Part shown: piece by piece, positions 38,991 to 48,457 of the stretch
Layout: each line of letters starts with the position of its first letter
Numbering within the stretch: position 1 is the stretch's first letter
Source of the DNA: Gordonia hirsuta DSM 44140 = NBRC 16056
Lineage (GTDB): Bacteria; Actinomycetota; Actinomycetes; Mycobacteriales; Mycobacteriaceae
Length of the DNA stretch: 64,000 bases
Direction: 5' to 3'
NCBI RefSeq assembly: GCF_000333015.1
Contig: NZ_BANT01000002.1
Coordinates: forward strand, 186,001 to 250,000
The notes under the pieces: model-generated
Seen by the model: the letters and a program-made list of their open reading frames with translations, nothing else
Databases searched by the model: none
Told to the model about the DNA's origin: nothing
Program-made: the position numbers and the translations under genes

Positions 38991-41900
38991 ATGCTGACCG
39001 TGCATCGGGCCGAACGGGTGGATGTGCTCGCCGACGTGCTCGCCGACCAATTCGCCACGCCGCTGCCCGACCCGCTGCAGGCAGAGCTGGTGGTGGTTCC
39101 GGCCCGCGGAGTCGAACGCTGGCTGAGTCAGCGACTGGCGCTGCGGCTGGGGGCGGCGGGCGCATCGGATGGTATCGCCGCCAACATCGACTTTCCCTCC
39201 CCGGATTCCTTGCTGCGCCGGGTGGTGTTGGCCACCGCCGCCGACCCGGATGCCGCGCAGGCCTGGTACACCGATCGCCTGGTGTGGCCGGTGCTGCAGA
39301 TGATCGACGCGCACCTGCACGATGAGCGACTGTCGGTGCTGCGCAGACACCTGAGTGGGCCGGACGGTGCTGGCCGGCGCCTGTCGGCGGCCACGACGAT
39401 CGCAGAACTGTTCGCCGCCTACGGCCGGCAGCGGCCGACGATGCTGGCCGACTGGGCCGTCGGCCGGGACACCGACGGCGCCGGGCGCCGACTCGACCCG
39501 ACGCTGGACTGGCAGCCGTGGTTCTGGCGGTTGGTCCGCGAGCAGATCGCCGCTCCGCACCTGGCCGAACAACTCGACGACGTCGCGGCGGTGCTGCGAA
39601 CCGACCCGGCCGTGGTCGACCTGCCCGAACGGTTCGCCTTCTTCGGTGCCACCCGCATCCCCGAAGCACTGCGGTCGATCCTGGCGGCGTTGGCCGAGCA
39701 CCGCGAGGTCTCGGTGATGCTGCCGCATCCGTCGGATGCGTTGTGGCACAAGGTGGCGGCTCACCCAGGCCGGGTGCCGCGGGCCCGCGCGGTGGCCGAC
39801 CAGGTGCGCCCGGCACACCCGCTGCTGGCGGCCCTGTCCCGGGATGTGCAGGAACTGCAGGAGGTGCTGTCTCCGCAGATCGGCGCGGACGTGCTGCACC
39901 GGCTGCCGGCGCGGTCGCCGTCGCTGCTGGCGGCGATCCAGGAGGGCCTCGCCGACGACCGGCTCTCGCCTCGGTCGGGGCCGGCCCCGGACGATTCGTT
40001 GGAAGTTCACGCCTGCCACGGCCCCGAACGGCAGGTCGAGGTGCTGCGCGACCGGTTGCTGAGGTTGTTCGACGACCATCCCGATCTGCAGCCGCGCGAT
40101 GTGCTCATCATGTGCCCGGATGTGGAGGCGTTCGCCCCGCTGATCCAGGGCGCCTTCGGTCAGACCGGTCTGGATCACCCCGGCTTCTCGCTGCGCGTAC
40201 GCCTGGCCGACCGTGGTCTGCGCGAGACCAATGAAGTGCTCGACGTGCTGGCGGCCGTGGTGGATCTGGCGGCAGGGCGTGTGCGCTCGGGCGAATTGCT
40301 GGACCTGCTCGGCCTGCCTGCGGTGCAGCGTCGCTTCGGCCTGTCCGACGATGATCTGGAGACCCTCGCGGGATGGATCGAACGGGCCGGTGTGCGCTGG
40401 GGGATCGACGAGGTGCAGCGCGAACGCTTCGGAATGGGCGGCTTTCCGCAGGGCACCGCAGCGGTGGGACGCGACCGGCTGCTGCTCGGCGTGCTCGCCG
40501 AGGAGTCGGAGAACCAGTGGCTCGGCTCGGGTCTGCCGCTGGACGGGGTCGAGTCCACAAAAGTCGATCTCGCCGGCCGGTTCGCCGAATTCGTCGATCG
40601 GCTCGGGCGGCTGCTGCGCGCCCTGGACGAACGACGTTCGGCTCCCGAATGGGCGCATGTACTGTCCGGGGCCGTGGACGCACTGACCGAATCTGCGCCG
40701 GACACCCAATGGCAGCGGGTGCAGGCGATCAGCATGCTCACCGAGGCTCTCGATGTGTCCGGAGCCGCCGAGGCGGTGCTGGGCCGCGACGACATCCGCG
40801 AGATGCTGGGCCGGCTGCTGGCGGCCCGGCCCACCCGCGCCAACTTCTGCACCGGTGAACTGACCGTCGCCACGCTGACCCCGATGCGCTCGGTTCCGCA
40901 CCGCGCCGTGGTGCTGCTGGGCATGGACGCCGAAAGCTTCCCGCGATCGGGATCGATCGACGGTGACGACATCCTCCGCAGGGTGCCGCTGATCGGGGAA
41001 CGCGACCGCGCCGACGAGGACCGGCAGGTGTTCCTCGACGCTCTCGGTTCGGCGGTGGACCATCTCCTGGTCTTCTACACCGGAGCCGACCCGGTGACCG
41101 GGGCCGTCGTGCCGCCGCCGGTGCTGGTCAGCGAACTCATCGAGACCGCCGACACCGTGTCGCAGGGTTCGACGGGGGTGGTGCATCGGCACACGCTGCA
41201 CGCCTTCGACGAACGGAACTTCCGGCCGGGCCCCGGCACGGCCCCGCTCAGCTACGACAGCCGGCTCCTGCGCGGGGCGCGGGCGTTGGCCGCGGTGACC
41301 GCCGGCAGTGTTCGCGCGACCGACTTTCCGGTGGCAGCCGAGACGGTGCTGCCGCCGGTGGACCCGACCGTCGACATCGACCTGGCAGACCTCATCGCCG
41401 TACTCCAGTCGCCGGCCGAACGCTTTGTCCGCGACCGGCTCGGCGCGGTGCTGCCCGATCACGACGAGACCCATCCCGAAGAACTCGACGTGCAACTGGA
41501 CGGACTGCAGACCTGGAAGATCGGTGACCGCTATCTGCAGCACTTCCTGGCCGGAGTCGATTCGCACCTGATCGAGAGTGCGGAGATCCGGCGGGGCACG
41601 CTGCCTCCGTTCGATTTCGGCCGCCAGGTACTCGAGAGCGTGCGCGATAAGGCCGAGGCCGTCGGAGTGGTCGGCGCCCAGCATCGCAGCGGCCACGGGG
41701 ACACCGTCGATGTGCGGGTTCGGCTGGCCGACGGTCGCCGGGTGTACGGCACCGTGCCCGATGTCTTCGGTGACCGCCTGGTGACCGTCGGCTATTCGAA
41801 GCTCAGTGCCAAACAGCGACTAGCCTCCTGGATCCGGCTGCTGATGATCGCCGCCGGAGCGTCGTATCCGATCACCGAGGCGCTGACCATCGGTGCCGCG

Positions 41901-42326
41901 CGCAGTGGAACGGGGGCGCAGATCAGCCGGCTGCGGCGTCCCGACGATCCGCTTGCACTCATCGAGCAGCTGGTGGCGGTGCGCGATGCAGCGCTGCGGG
42001 CGCCGCTGTGGCTGCCGCCGACGGTCGGCGACGACGCTGCGCAGTCGTTCGGCAGCGGTCGTGCCGACCGGGCACTGGCGCGGATCCGGAGTGAACGCGG
42101 CTTCGTGGTGAACGACCGTTACGTCAACTGGCTGCTCTTCGACGATCCGGGGCGCGGCGCCACGGTCGATCAGCAGATCGATCTGGCCGCTGCCGCGCCG
42201 TTCGCCGAACTCGATCCGATGCTGCCGGATCTGAGCGCCGCCGGGGTCAGCGGTGCGGCGGCCCGGCTGATCGGAGTGGCCGTCACCATCTACCGGCCGC
42301 TGCGCGAACGGGAGACCAGCCGATGA
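38991..42326 (+). CDS. recC: Exodeoxyribonuclease V gamma chain (RecC)
   Basis: An 1111-residue subunit of the RecBCD helicase-nuclease, which processes double-strand breaks. The N-terminal helicase-like part (LTVHRAERVDVLADVLADQF, VVVPARGVERWLSQRL) is followed by FPSPDSLLRRV and, mid-protein, HACHGPERQVEVLRDRLL and VPHRAVVLLGMDAESFPR. The C-terminal third is an inactive nuclease fold (DELDVQLDGLQTWKIGDRYL type). ATG at 38991 has an AGGGGAGAGG site. The stop overlaps recB by four nt. Confidence 0.95.
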   Translation: MLTVHRAERVDVLADVLADQFATPLPDPLQAELVVVPARGVERWLSQRLALRLGAAGASDGIAANIDFPSPDSLLRRVVLATAADPDAAQAWYTDRLVWPVLQMIDAHLHDERLSVLRRHLSGPDGAGRRLSAATTIAELFAAYGRQRPTMLADWAVGRDTDGAGRRLDPTLDWQPWFWRLVREQIAAPHLAEQLDDVAAVLRTDPAVVDLPERFAFFGATRIPEALRSILAALAEHREVSVMLPHPSDALWHKVAAHPGRVPRARAVADQVRPAHPLLAALSRDVQELQEVLSPQIGADVLHRLPARSPSLLAAIQEGLADDRLSPRSGPAPDDSLEVHACHGPERQVEVLRDRLLRLFDDHPDLQPRDVLIMCPDVEAFAPLIQGAFGQTGLDHPGFSLRVRLADRGLRETNEVLDVLAAVVDLAAGRVRSGELLDLLGLPAVQRRFGLSDDDLETLAGWIERAGVRWGIDEVQRERFGMGGFPQGTAAVGRDRLLLGVLAEESENQWLGSGLPLDGVESTKVDLAGRFAEFVDRLGRLLRALDERRSAPEWAHVLSGAVDALTESAPDTQWQRVQAISMLTEALDVSGAAEAVLGRDDIREMLGRLLAARPTRANFCTGELTVATLTPMRSVPHRAVVLLGMDAESFPRSGSIDGDDILRRVPLIGERDRADEDRQVFLDALGSAVDHLLVFYTGADPVTGAVVPPPVLVSELIETADTVSQGSTGVVHRHTLHAFDERNFRPGPGTAPLSYDSRLLRGARALAAVTAGSVRATDFPVAAETVLPPVDPTVDIDLADLIAVLQSPAERFVRDRLGAVLPDHDETHPEELDVQLDGLQTWKIGDRYLQHFLAGVDSHLIESAEIRRGTLPPFDFGRQVLESVRDKAEAVGVVGAQHRSGHGDTVDVRVRLADGRRVYGTVPDVFGDRLVTVGYSKLSAKQRLASWIRLLMIAAGASYPITEALTIGAARSGTGAQISRLRRPDDPLALIEQLVAVRDAALRAPLWLPPTVGDDAAQSFGSGRADRALARIRSERGFVVNDRYVNWLLFDDPGRGATVDQQIDLAAAAPFAELDPMLPDLSAAGVSGAAARLIGVAVTIYRPLRERETSR

Positions 42327-45300
42327 CCACGACCGATCGCACACCGCGCGACTTCGACCTGCGGGACCCGCTGCCGACCGGCACCGTGGTTCTGGAAGCC
42401 AGCGCGGGCACGGGCAAGACGTACGCGATCGTGGCACTGGCGGTGCGATACCTGGCCGAAGGCACACCGGTGGACAGGCTGCTGATGGCCACGTTCTCCA
42501 ATGCCGCCTCCAATGAACTGCGCGACCGGACGCGTGCGCGCCTCGCCGAATGCGTGGCGGCCCTGGGCCGCCCGGCCGCCGGCGGCGATGACGAGTTGGT
42601 GACGCTGCTGCGGCGGGGGACCGACGACGAAGTGGAGCACCGCAGGTTGAACCTCGCGGCGGCAATGAGTGATTTCGATTCGGCCACCGTGGCGACCACC
42701 CACACCTTCTGCAACCGGATGCTCGCGGCCCTGGGATTCCTCGGAGAACGCGCACAGCAGTTCCCGATCCTGGAGAACGTCGACGAGATGGTCGCCGAAC
42801 TCACCCGTGACCTCTATCTGAGCCGGTTCGCCGGCGCCGCGGCCAGCGCCCCGGACTTCACCGCGGTCGCCACGGTGACCGAGGAGGCGGTGAATCAGCC
42901 CGGTACCGCCCTGGCGCCCGACGCCGAACAGGCCGATGAGGCCACCGCGATCAGGCTGGAGCTGGCTGCCGCGGCACGCCGGGAGACCGACCGTCGCAAA
43001 CGTCTGGCCAGGGTGCGTACCTACGACGACCTGCAGAACGCGTTGCACACGATCATCGACGATGCCGCCGTCGGGGAGGCGGCGCGGTCACGGATCGCCG
43101 AACAGTTCTCGGTGGTCCTGATCGACGAGTTCCAGGACACCGACCCGCAACAGTGGGCGATCCTGCAGGGTTGCTTCCACGGACGCGTTCCGCTGATCCT
43201 GGTGGGCGATCCCAAACAGTCGATCTACGGCTTCCGCGGCGCCGAGGTCCGCAGCTATCTCAGTGCGGTCGCGGCCGCCGCCGACACCCGGAGGCTGGTC
43301 ACCAACTGGCGGTCGGACGGGCCGCTGGTCGATGCCCTGGCCGGGATCTTCGCCGGGGCCACCTTCGGCGATCCGCGCATCGCCTTCCACCCGGTCGGAT
43401 CCGCGCGGGGCGCCTCGCGCCTGCACGGCACCCCACCGGTGCGGTTGCGGGCCTTCCTCGGCGAAACCGATTTCACCGAGGCCGAGCCGAAGCTCGCCAA
43501 GGTGCGGGCCGCGGTGACCGCCGACGTCGCCGACGACATCGCCGAACTGCTGAACTCGCCGGTCACCATCGACGATCCCGGCACCGGGCAGACCCGGCCG
43601 GTCCAGCCCGGGGACATCGCCGTCCTGGTCCGGACCAACAGCACCGTCGACCCGCTGCAACATGCCCTGGCCGAACGCGGCATCTCCGCGGTGGTGCGTT
43701 CGGGGACGTCGATCTTCAAGACCCCCGCCGCCCGGCACTGGTGGTACGTGCTGGCCGCGATCGAGCAACCGTCGAACTCGCGGCGGGTGCGCCTGGCCGC
43801 CTTGACCCCGTTGATCGGCATCACCGCGACCCGGCTCGACGCCGAGGGCGACGAGGGTGTGGGCAGGCTGGCGGCACAGCTGGCCGAACTCGGCCGCGTC
43901 TTCGGCGAGGGAGGGTTCGCTTCCCTGTCGGCGCGGCTGTTCGACGCCTTCGACACCGACGAACGACTCCTCGGTGCGGTCGGCGGCGAACGGCTGCTCA
44001 CCGATCTGCGGCAGCTCGCCGATCTGTGCAACGGCCGGATGGCCTCGGCGGTCGGTGGGCTGGCCTCGCTGACCGCCTGGCTCGGGGCACAGATCGACGA
44101 TCCGTCGAAGATGCGGCACGGGCAGGCGCAGACCCGTCGACTGGACCGGGACGCTCGCGCGGTGCAGATCATGACGATCCACGCCAGCAAGGGCCTGGAG
44201 TTCCCGATCGTGTACGTCCCGTTCGGCTGGGACGGCGCCCGCCCACCCCAGGACCAGACGCAGCTTCTGCACGACGCCGCCGGCAATCGCCGTCTGGACG
44301 TCGGCGGTAAGAACGCCCCCGGGTTCGCCGAACGGCGATACGCGGCGCTGTCCGACGAGGCCGGGGACGATCTCCGGCTGCTGTACGTGACACTGACCCG
44401 GGCCGCCTCCCAGGTGGTGCTGTGGTGGGCTCCGTCGGGGCTGACCGATCGGGGGCCGCTGCATCGGCTGCTGTTCACCGCCGCGCAGCGCACCCGCGCG
44501 CTCGAGGCGGGTGCGGGGGCGTCGCCGATCGACCTGTCGGTACCGGTGCCGATGAGCGACGAGGAGACTAAACAGGTCCTGCTGGGGATCCGCGACCTGG
44601 CCGAACCCGGCCTGATCGCCGTGGAAGCGGCCGGGCGCCACGGGGACGGTGTGCAGTGGGATCCGCCGCCGGCCGCCGATACAACCGAGACGCTCACGGT
44701 CGCGTGTTTCGACGCCGATATCGACCAGGATTGGGCGCGGACCTCCTACTCGGCGATCGTCCGCTTCGCCCACGGTCCCCACACCGATGGGGCGATCCAG
44801 ACCAGCAGCGAACCCGAAGACGGGCTGATGGCCGACGAGCCGGTCGACGTCGATCCGGAGGCGGCGACGGTCGCCTCCTCCGACGGGACCCCGTCGCTGA
44901 TGAACGGGCTGCCCTTCGGTGCGGCCTTCGGCACCCTGGTGCACGAGGTCCTCGAGCACGTGGACACCTCCGCACCGGACCTGGCCGCCCATGTGTACGC
45001 CCGGACCGTCGAAGGAGCTGCCCGCAGCGGGTTGGAGGTGGACACACACCAGCTCGCACGGGCACTGACGGCCGTGCTGACCACCCCGCTGGGTTTCGGT
45101 GATCTGGCGGGTATCGCCCCACCCGACCGGCTGGCCGAACTCGACTTCGAACTGCCGCTGGCGGCACCGGGATTCACCCTCGAGCAGGTCGGCGATCTAC
45201 TCGAGCAGCATCTGCCCGCCGACGACCCGTTGTCCGGCTACGCCCACGCAGTACGCCAGGTGTCGACCGAATCGTTCCGCGGCTACCTCACCGGCAGCAT

Positions 45301-45661
45301 CGACTCGGTGCTGCGCATCCCCGACGGCAGTTTCGCGGTGGTGGACTACAAGACCAACCGGCTGCGGCCCGGTGAGCTGACCGCCGAAGACTTCCACACC
45401 GAGGCGATGGCCCAGGAGATGGTCACCGCGCACTATCCGCTGCAGGCACTGCTGTACTCGGTGGCCCTGCACCGCTACCTGCGGTGGCGGCTGCCCGGCT
45501 ACCGGCCCGAGGTGCATCTGGGTCCGGTGCAGTACCACTTCGTGCGCGGCATGATCGGGCCCGACACGCCACGGGGCTGCGGGGTCTTCGACTGGCGTCC
45601 GCCTCCGGCGCTGATCACCGACCTGTCGGATCTGCTGGCGGGAACGGGGCAGGAGCGATGA
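42323..45661 (+). CDS. recB: Exodeoxyribonuclease V beta chain (RecB)
   Basis: An 1112-residue 3'-5' helicase and nuclease subunit. Walker A is EASAGTGKTYAIVAL (about residues 24-38). Walker B is VVLIDEFQDTDPQQW, then LVGDPKQSIYGFRGAEV. Helicase motif V/VI residues are in MTIHASKGLEFPIVYVP and LLYVTLTRA. The C-terminal nuclease has GSIDSVLRIPDGSFAVVDYKTNRL, with catalytic Asp and the DYK motif intact, so both activities should be present. Overlapping start and stop codons (ATGA) couple it to recC and recD. Confidence 0.96.
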   Translation: MTTTDRTPRDFDLRDPLPTGTVVLEASAGTGKTYAIVALAVRYLAEGTPVDRLLMATFSNAASNELRDRTRARLAECVAALGRPAAGGDDELVTLLRRGTDDEVEHRRLNLAAAMSDFDSATVATTHTFCNRMLAALGFLGERAQQFPILENVDEMVAELTRDLYLSRFAGAAASAPDFTAVATVTEEAVNQPGTALAPDAEQADEATAIRLELAAAARRETDRRKRLARVRTYDDLQNALHTIIDDAAVGEAARSRIAEQFSVVLIDEFQDTDPQQWAILQGCFHGRVPLILVGDPKQSIYGFRGAEVRSYLSAVAAAADTRRLVTNWRSDGPLVDALAGIFAGATFGDPRIAFHPVGSARGASRLHGTPPVRLRAFLGETDFTEAEPKLAKVRAAVTADVADDIAELLNSPVTIDDPGTGQTRPVQPGDIAVLVRTNSTVDPLQHALAERGISAVVRSGTSIFKTPAARHWWYVLAAIEQPSNSRRVRLAALTPLIGITATRLDAEGDEGVGRLAAQLAELGRVFGEGGFASLSARLFDAFDTDERLLGAVGGERLLTDLRQLADLCNGRMASAVGGLASLTAWLGAQIDDPSKMRHGQAQTRRLDRDARAVQIMTIHASKGLEFPIVYVPFGWDGARPPQDQTQLLHDAAGNRRLDVGGKNAPGFAERRYAALSDEAGDDLRLLYVTLTRAASQVVLWWAPSGLTDRGPLHRLLFTAAQRTRALEAGAGASPIDLSVPVPMSDEETKQVLLGIRDLAEPGLIAVEAAGRHGDGVQWDPPPAADTTETLTVACFDADIDQDWARTSYSAIVRFAHGPHTDGAIQTSSEPEDGLMADEPVDVDPEAATVASSDGTPSLMNGLPFGAAFGTLVHEVLEHVDTSAPDLAAHVYARTVEGAARSGLEVDTHQLARALTAVLTTPLGFGDLAGIAPPDRLAELDFELPLAAPGFTLEQVGDLLEQHLPADDPLSGYAHAVRQVSTESFRGYLTGSIDSVLRIPDGSFAVVDYKTNRLRPGELTAEDFHTEAMAQEMVTAHYPLQALLYSVALHRYLRWRLPGYRPEVHLGPVQYHFVRGMIGPDTPRGCGVFDWRPPPALITDLSDLLAGTGQER

Positions 45662-47529
45662 ACGCACAGGTGGTGGCCGCCGAGATCGGTCCGCTGCGGA
45701 TCTTCAACGACGCCGGGGTGTTCACCGCGGCCGACGTGCATGTGGCCAGACGAGTCGCGGCCCTGTCGGGGGCCGATATCGGCGACGACGAGTTGATCGC
45801 GATCGCGCTGGCCGTGCGAGCGGTGCGCACCGGTTCGACGTGCGTGCCACTGGCCACGATCGGCGAGATCACCCCCGAGCTGGAGTCGGCCGAGGATCCG
45901 GCGGCCGATACGGTGCTGCCCTGGCCCGACCCGGACCGGCTCGTGGCGACGCTGCAGGCTTCGCCACTGGTCACCGGGTGCCCCAGCGGCCCGTTGCGAC
46001 CGTTGGCGCTGATGACCTCCGACGAGGGCCCGCTGCTGTACCTGCGCAAATACTTCCGTCAGGAGCAGGCCATCCGCGCGATCCTGGAGCAGCGCGGGGC
46101 CAGCCGACCGACGATCGACCCGGCGGCATTGGAGCAGGCGATCGACCGGGTCTTCGGCCCCCTCGTACCCGGGAGCGATTACGACCGGCAGCGAGCGGCC
46201 GCGGCGCTGGCGGCGACCTCCTGGACCACGGTCCTGGCCGGTGGGCCGGGCACCGGAAAGACCTACACCGTCGCCCGCCTGCTGGCGGTGATGGAACAGC
46301 TGCTCGGTGCCGACGTCAGGATCGGACTGTGCGCCCCCACCGGCCGGGCCGCAGCCCAGATGCAGGCCTCCATCAACGACTACCGCGCCACCTCACAGCA
46401 CCTGAGCACCGTCCCGGTGGCGACCACCGTGCACCGACTACTCGGCTGGCGGCCCGACGGCAGCTTCGGGCGTGGTGCCGGCAATCGGCTGCCCTACGAC
46501 GTGGTGGTGGTCGACGAGACCTCCATGCTGGCGGTGACGATGATGAGCCGGCTCCTGGAGTCACTGCGCGAGGACACGCGGCTGATCCTGGTCGGTGACC
46601 CGCACCAGCTGGCCTCGGTGGATGCCGGCGCCGTACTGGCCGATCTGGTGGACCGGGACGGCACCGGAACCGAATTGCCGTCGGCCTTCGTTCAGGTGGC
46701 GCGGCCACAGGGGCACTTCACCGAGGCCGAAGAACGGCGCCTGGCCGGCGGGGTGATCACCCTGACGCGAGGGCACCGCTACGGCGGCCAGATATCGGAG
46801 GTCGCCGAAGCCATCCGGGCCGGCGATGCCGATCGGGTGGTCGACCTGATCACCGGCCCCGCGGCCGGCGCCTTCGAATCGAGGCAGGTGAGTCTGCTCG
46901 CCCCGGACGCCGTGGAGCCGGTGCGCCGGGACGTGTTGCGGTGGGCGGCGCAGCTGCAGAACGCGGCCCGCGCCGGTCAGGCGGGCGAAGCTCTGGAAGC
47001 ATTGGTCAGCCACCGGGTCCTGTGCGCCCACCGCGACGGGCGGCATGGTGTCTCCGGCTGGTCCCGCCAGATCATCGACTGGATCACTGAGGCGGGCGGG
47101 GCGGTCCCACGCGCCGGGTGGTACAGCGGCGAACCGGTGCTGGTCAACGCCAACGACGCCGCCCACCAGGTCTTCAACGGCGACTCCGGAGTGGTGATCA
47201 CCGATACCGGTGGCAGCAGTGGCGACGGGTTGGCGGTGGTCTTCGCCCGCGGCGACGAGATCAAGACGCTGCATCCCAGTCAGCTCTCGGATGCCTCGCC
47301 GGTCTATGCGATGACGATCCACCGGAGCCAGGGCAGCCAGTTCGGCGCGGTCACCGTCGTCCTGCCGGAACTGGATGCGCAGCTGCTCACCAAGGAGCTG
47401 CTGTACACCGCCGTCACCCGCGCCCGGCACACGGTACAGATCGTCGGCACCGAAGAGGCGCTGCGGGCAGCGGTCGGCCGGTCGGTACAGCGCGCCAGCG
47501 GTCTGGGTTCCTCGGTCCGGGAGCTGTAA
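45658..47529 (+). CDS. recD: Exodeoxyribonuclease V alpha chain (RecD)
   Basis: A 623-residue 5'-3' helicase subunit of RecBCD. Walker A is AGGPGTGKTYTVARLL (near residue 200). VVVDETSMLAVTMMSRLLE is Walker B and LVGDPHQLASVDAGAVL is motif III. MTIHRSQGSQFGAV plus LLYTAVTRARHTVQIVG supply the C-terminal helicase motifs. It is the last gene of the recCBD operon, which converges with the PIG-L deacetylase gene over 50 bp without a clear hairpin. Confidence 0.95.
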   Translation: MNAQVVAAEIGPLRIFNDAGVFTAADVHVARRVAALSGADIGDDELIAIALAVRAVRTGSTCVPLATIGEITPELESAEDPAADTVLPWPDPDRLVATLQASPLVTGCPSGPLRPLALMTSDEGPLLYLRKYFRQEQAIRAILEQRGASRPTIDPAALEQAIDRVFGPLVPGSDYDRQRAAAALAATSWTTVLAGGPGTGKTYTVARLLAVMEQLLGADVRIGLCAPTGRAAAQMQASINDYRATSQHLSTVPVATTVHRLLGWRPDGSFGRGAGNRLPYDVVVVDETSMLAVTMMSRLLESLREDTRLILVGDPHQLASVDAGAVLADLVDRDGTGTELPSAFVQVARPQGHFTEAEERRLAGGVITLTRGHRYGGQISEVAEAIRAGDADRVVDLITGPAAGAFESRQVSLLAPDAVEPVRRDVLRWAAQLQNAARAGQAGEALEALVSHRVLCAHRDGRHGVSGWSRQIIDWITEAGGAVPRAGWYSGEPVLVNANDAAHQVFNGDSGVVITDTGGSSGDGLAVVFARGDEIKTLHPSQLSDASPVYAMTIHRSQGSQFGAVTVVLPELDAQLLTKELLYTAVTRARHTVQIVGTEEALRAAVGRSVQRASGLGSSVREL

Positions 47530-47579
47530 CGGACCGATTACTGCCGGCCGTGGGTGTCCGGGTCGTCAGAGGTTGCTCG

Positions 47580-48365
47580 TCAAGGGTTGATGAAGTACCA
47601 GTTCCTGGTCAGATCGCGTCCGCCGGGCACCAGATCGCGGCGCCGGTAGCTCTCCCAGCCGAGGAACAGCCGCTGCGGTTCTCGCGGCAGCTTCATGAAC
47701 GCCTGCATGCCCTTGCTGCGCGCGAGTTCGGTCTTGTGCGCGTTGATGGCACGCACCTTTGCGCCGATCCGATTGCGCAGATCCAAGGTCACGTTGACCT
47801 TGTCCGGGGCGGTGCCGGTGATCTTCACGTTCGGTTCGGCCGACAGGAACGGCCGCAGTTCGGCGACCGTGCTCTGCGGCAGCGTCGAGAAGTACAGCGT
47901 CGAGGTCTGCCAGGGCGGCCCCAGATCGGGACGGTAATTGGCGATCGCCGCGATGTCCGCGGCCGCGGCGGCGATCCGGTGAGCGTGGATGTGGTCGGGA
48001 TGCCCGTAGATTCCGTAGGCGTTGTAGGTGACGATCACCTCCGGCCGCAACCGCCGGATGTGCTCGACCACCTGGGCCACCTGGTCGTCGAAGGGCACGT
48101 CGATCAATCGCGGCGCACCGGGGGCCGAATCGGGCACAAAGCTGTCGGCGTAGCCGAGCATCACCGGCGGCTCCGACAACCCCAGCTCGGCGGTCGCGTC
48201 CAGGAGCTCACGGTGCCGATGGGTGCCCTCTGCCCATGTGCACGTGATCAGCCAGGTGCGCCCACCGCGCGCGGACAGGTCGGCAATGGTGCCTCCGGTC
48301 CACAACGATTCGTCGTCGGGGTGGGCGTGGATGAACAACGCACTCGGAGCGGGGGTCACCCACAT
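47580..48365 (-). CDS. PIG-L family deacetylase (Mca/MshB-like)
   Basis: A 261-residue zinc-dependent N-acyl glucosamine deacetylase or amidase. The zinc motif is FIHAHPDDESLWTGG (HPDD near residue 15) with the third ligand in YNAYGIYGHPDHIHAHRIA. In actinobacteria this family includes MshB (mycothiol synthesis) and Mca (mycothiol S-conjugate amidase). The length is slightly below both, and context does not decide between them or another glycan substrate. ATG at 48365 puts the zinc motif at the usual distance. It diverges from htpG. Confidence 0.85.
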   Translation of the reverse strand: MWVTPAPSALFIHAHPDDESLWTGGTIADLSARGGRTWLITCTWAEGTHRHRELLDATAELGLSEPPVMLGYADSFVPDSAPGAPRLIDVPFDDQVAQVVEHIRRLRPEVIVTYNAYGIYGHPDHIHAHRIAAAAADIAAIANYRPDLGPPWQTSTLYFSTLPQSTVAELRPFLSAEPNVKITGTAPDKVNVTLDLRNRIGAKVRAINAHKTELARSKGMQAFMKLPREPQRLFLGWESYRRRDLVPGGRDLTRNWYFINP

Positions 48366-48457
48366 GACAATACGTGTCCGACGGCGACGGTAAACTATGC
48401 TCGCGCCGGTGCGCGCAGTCCGCATGTCGATTCGACCCGATAGGGGATGGTTCTCTC

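Noticed and set aside
38943-41696. Long minus-strand open frame opposite recC
   Set aside because: Same reason; recC has full motifs and operon overlaps.
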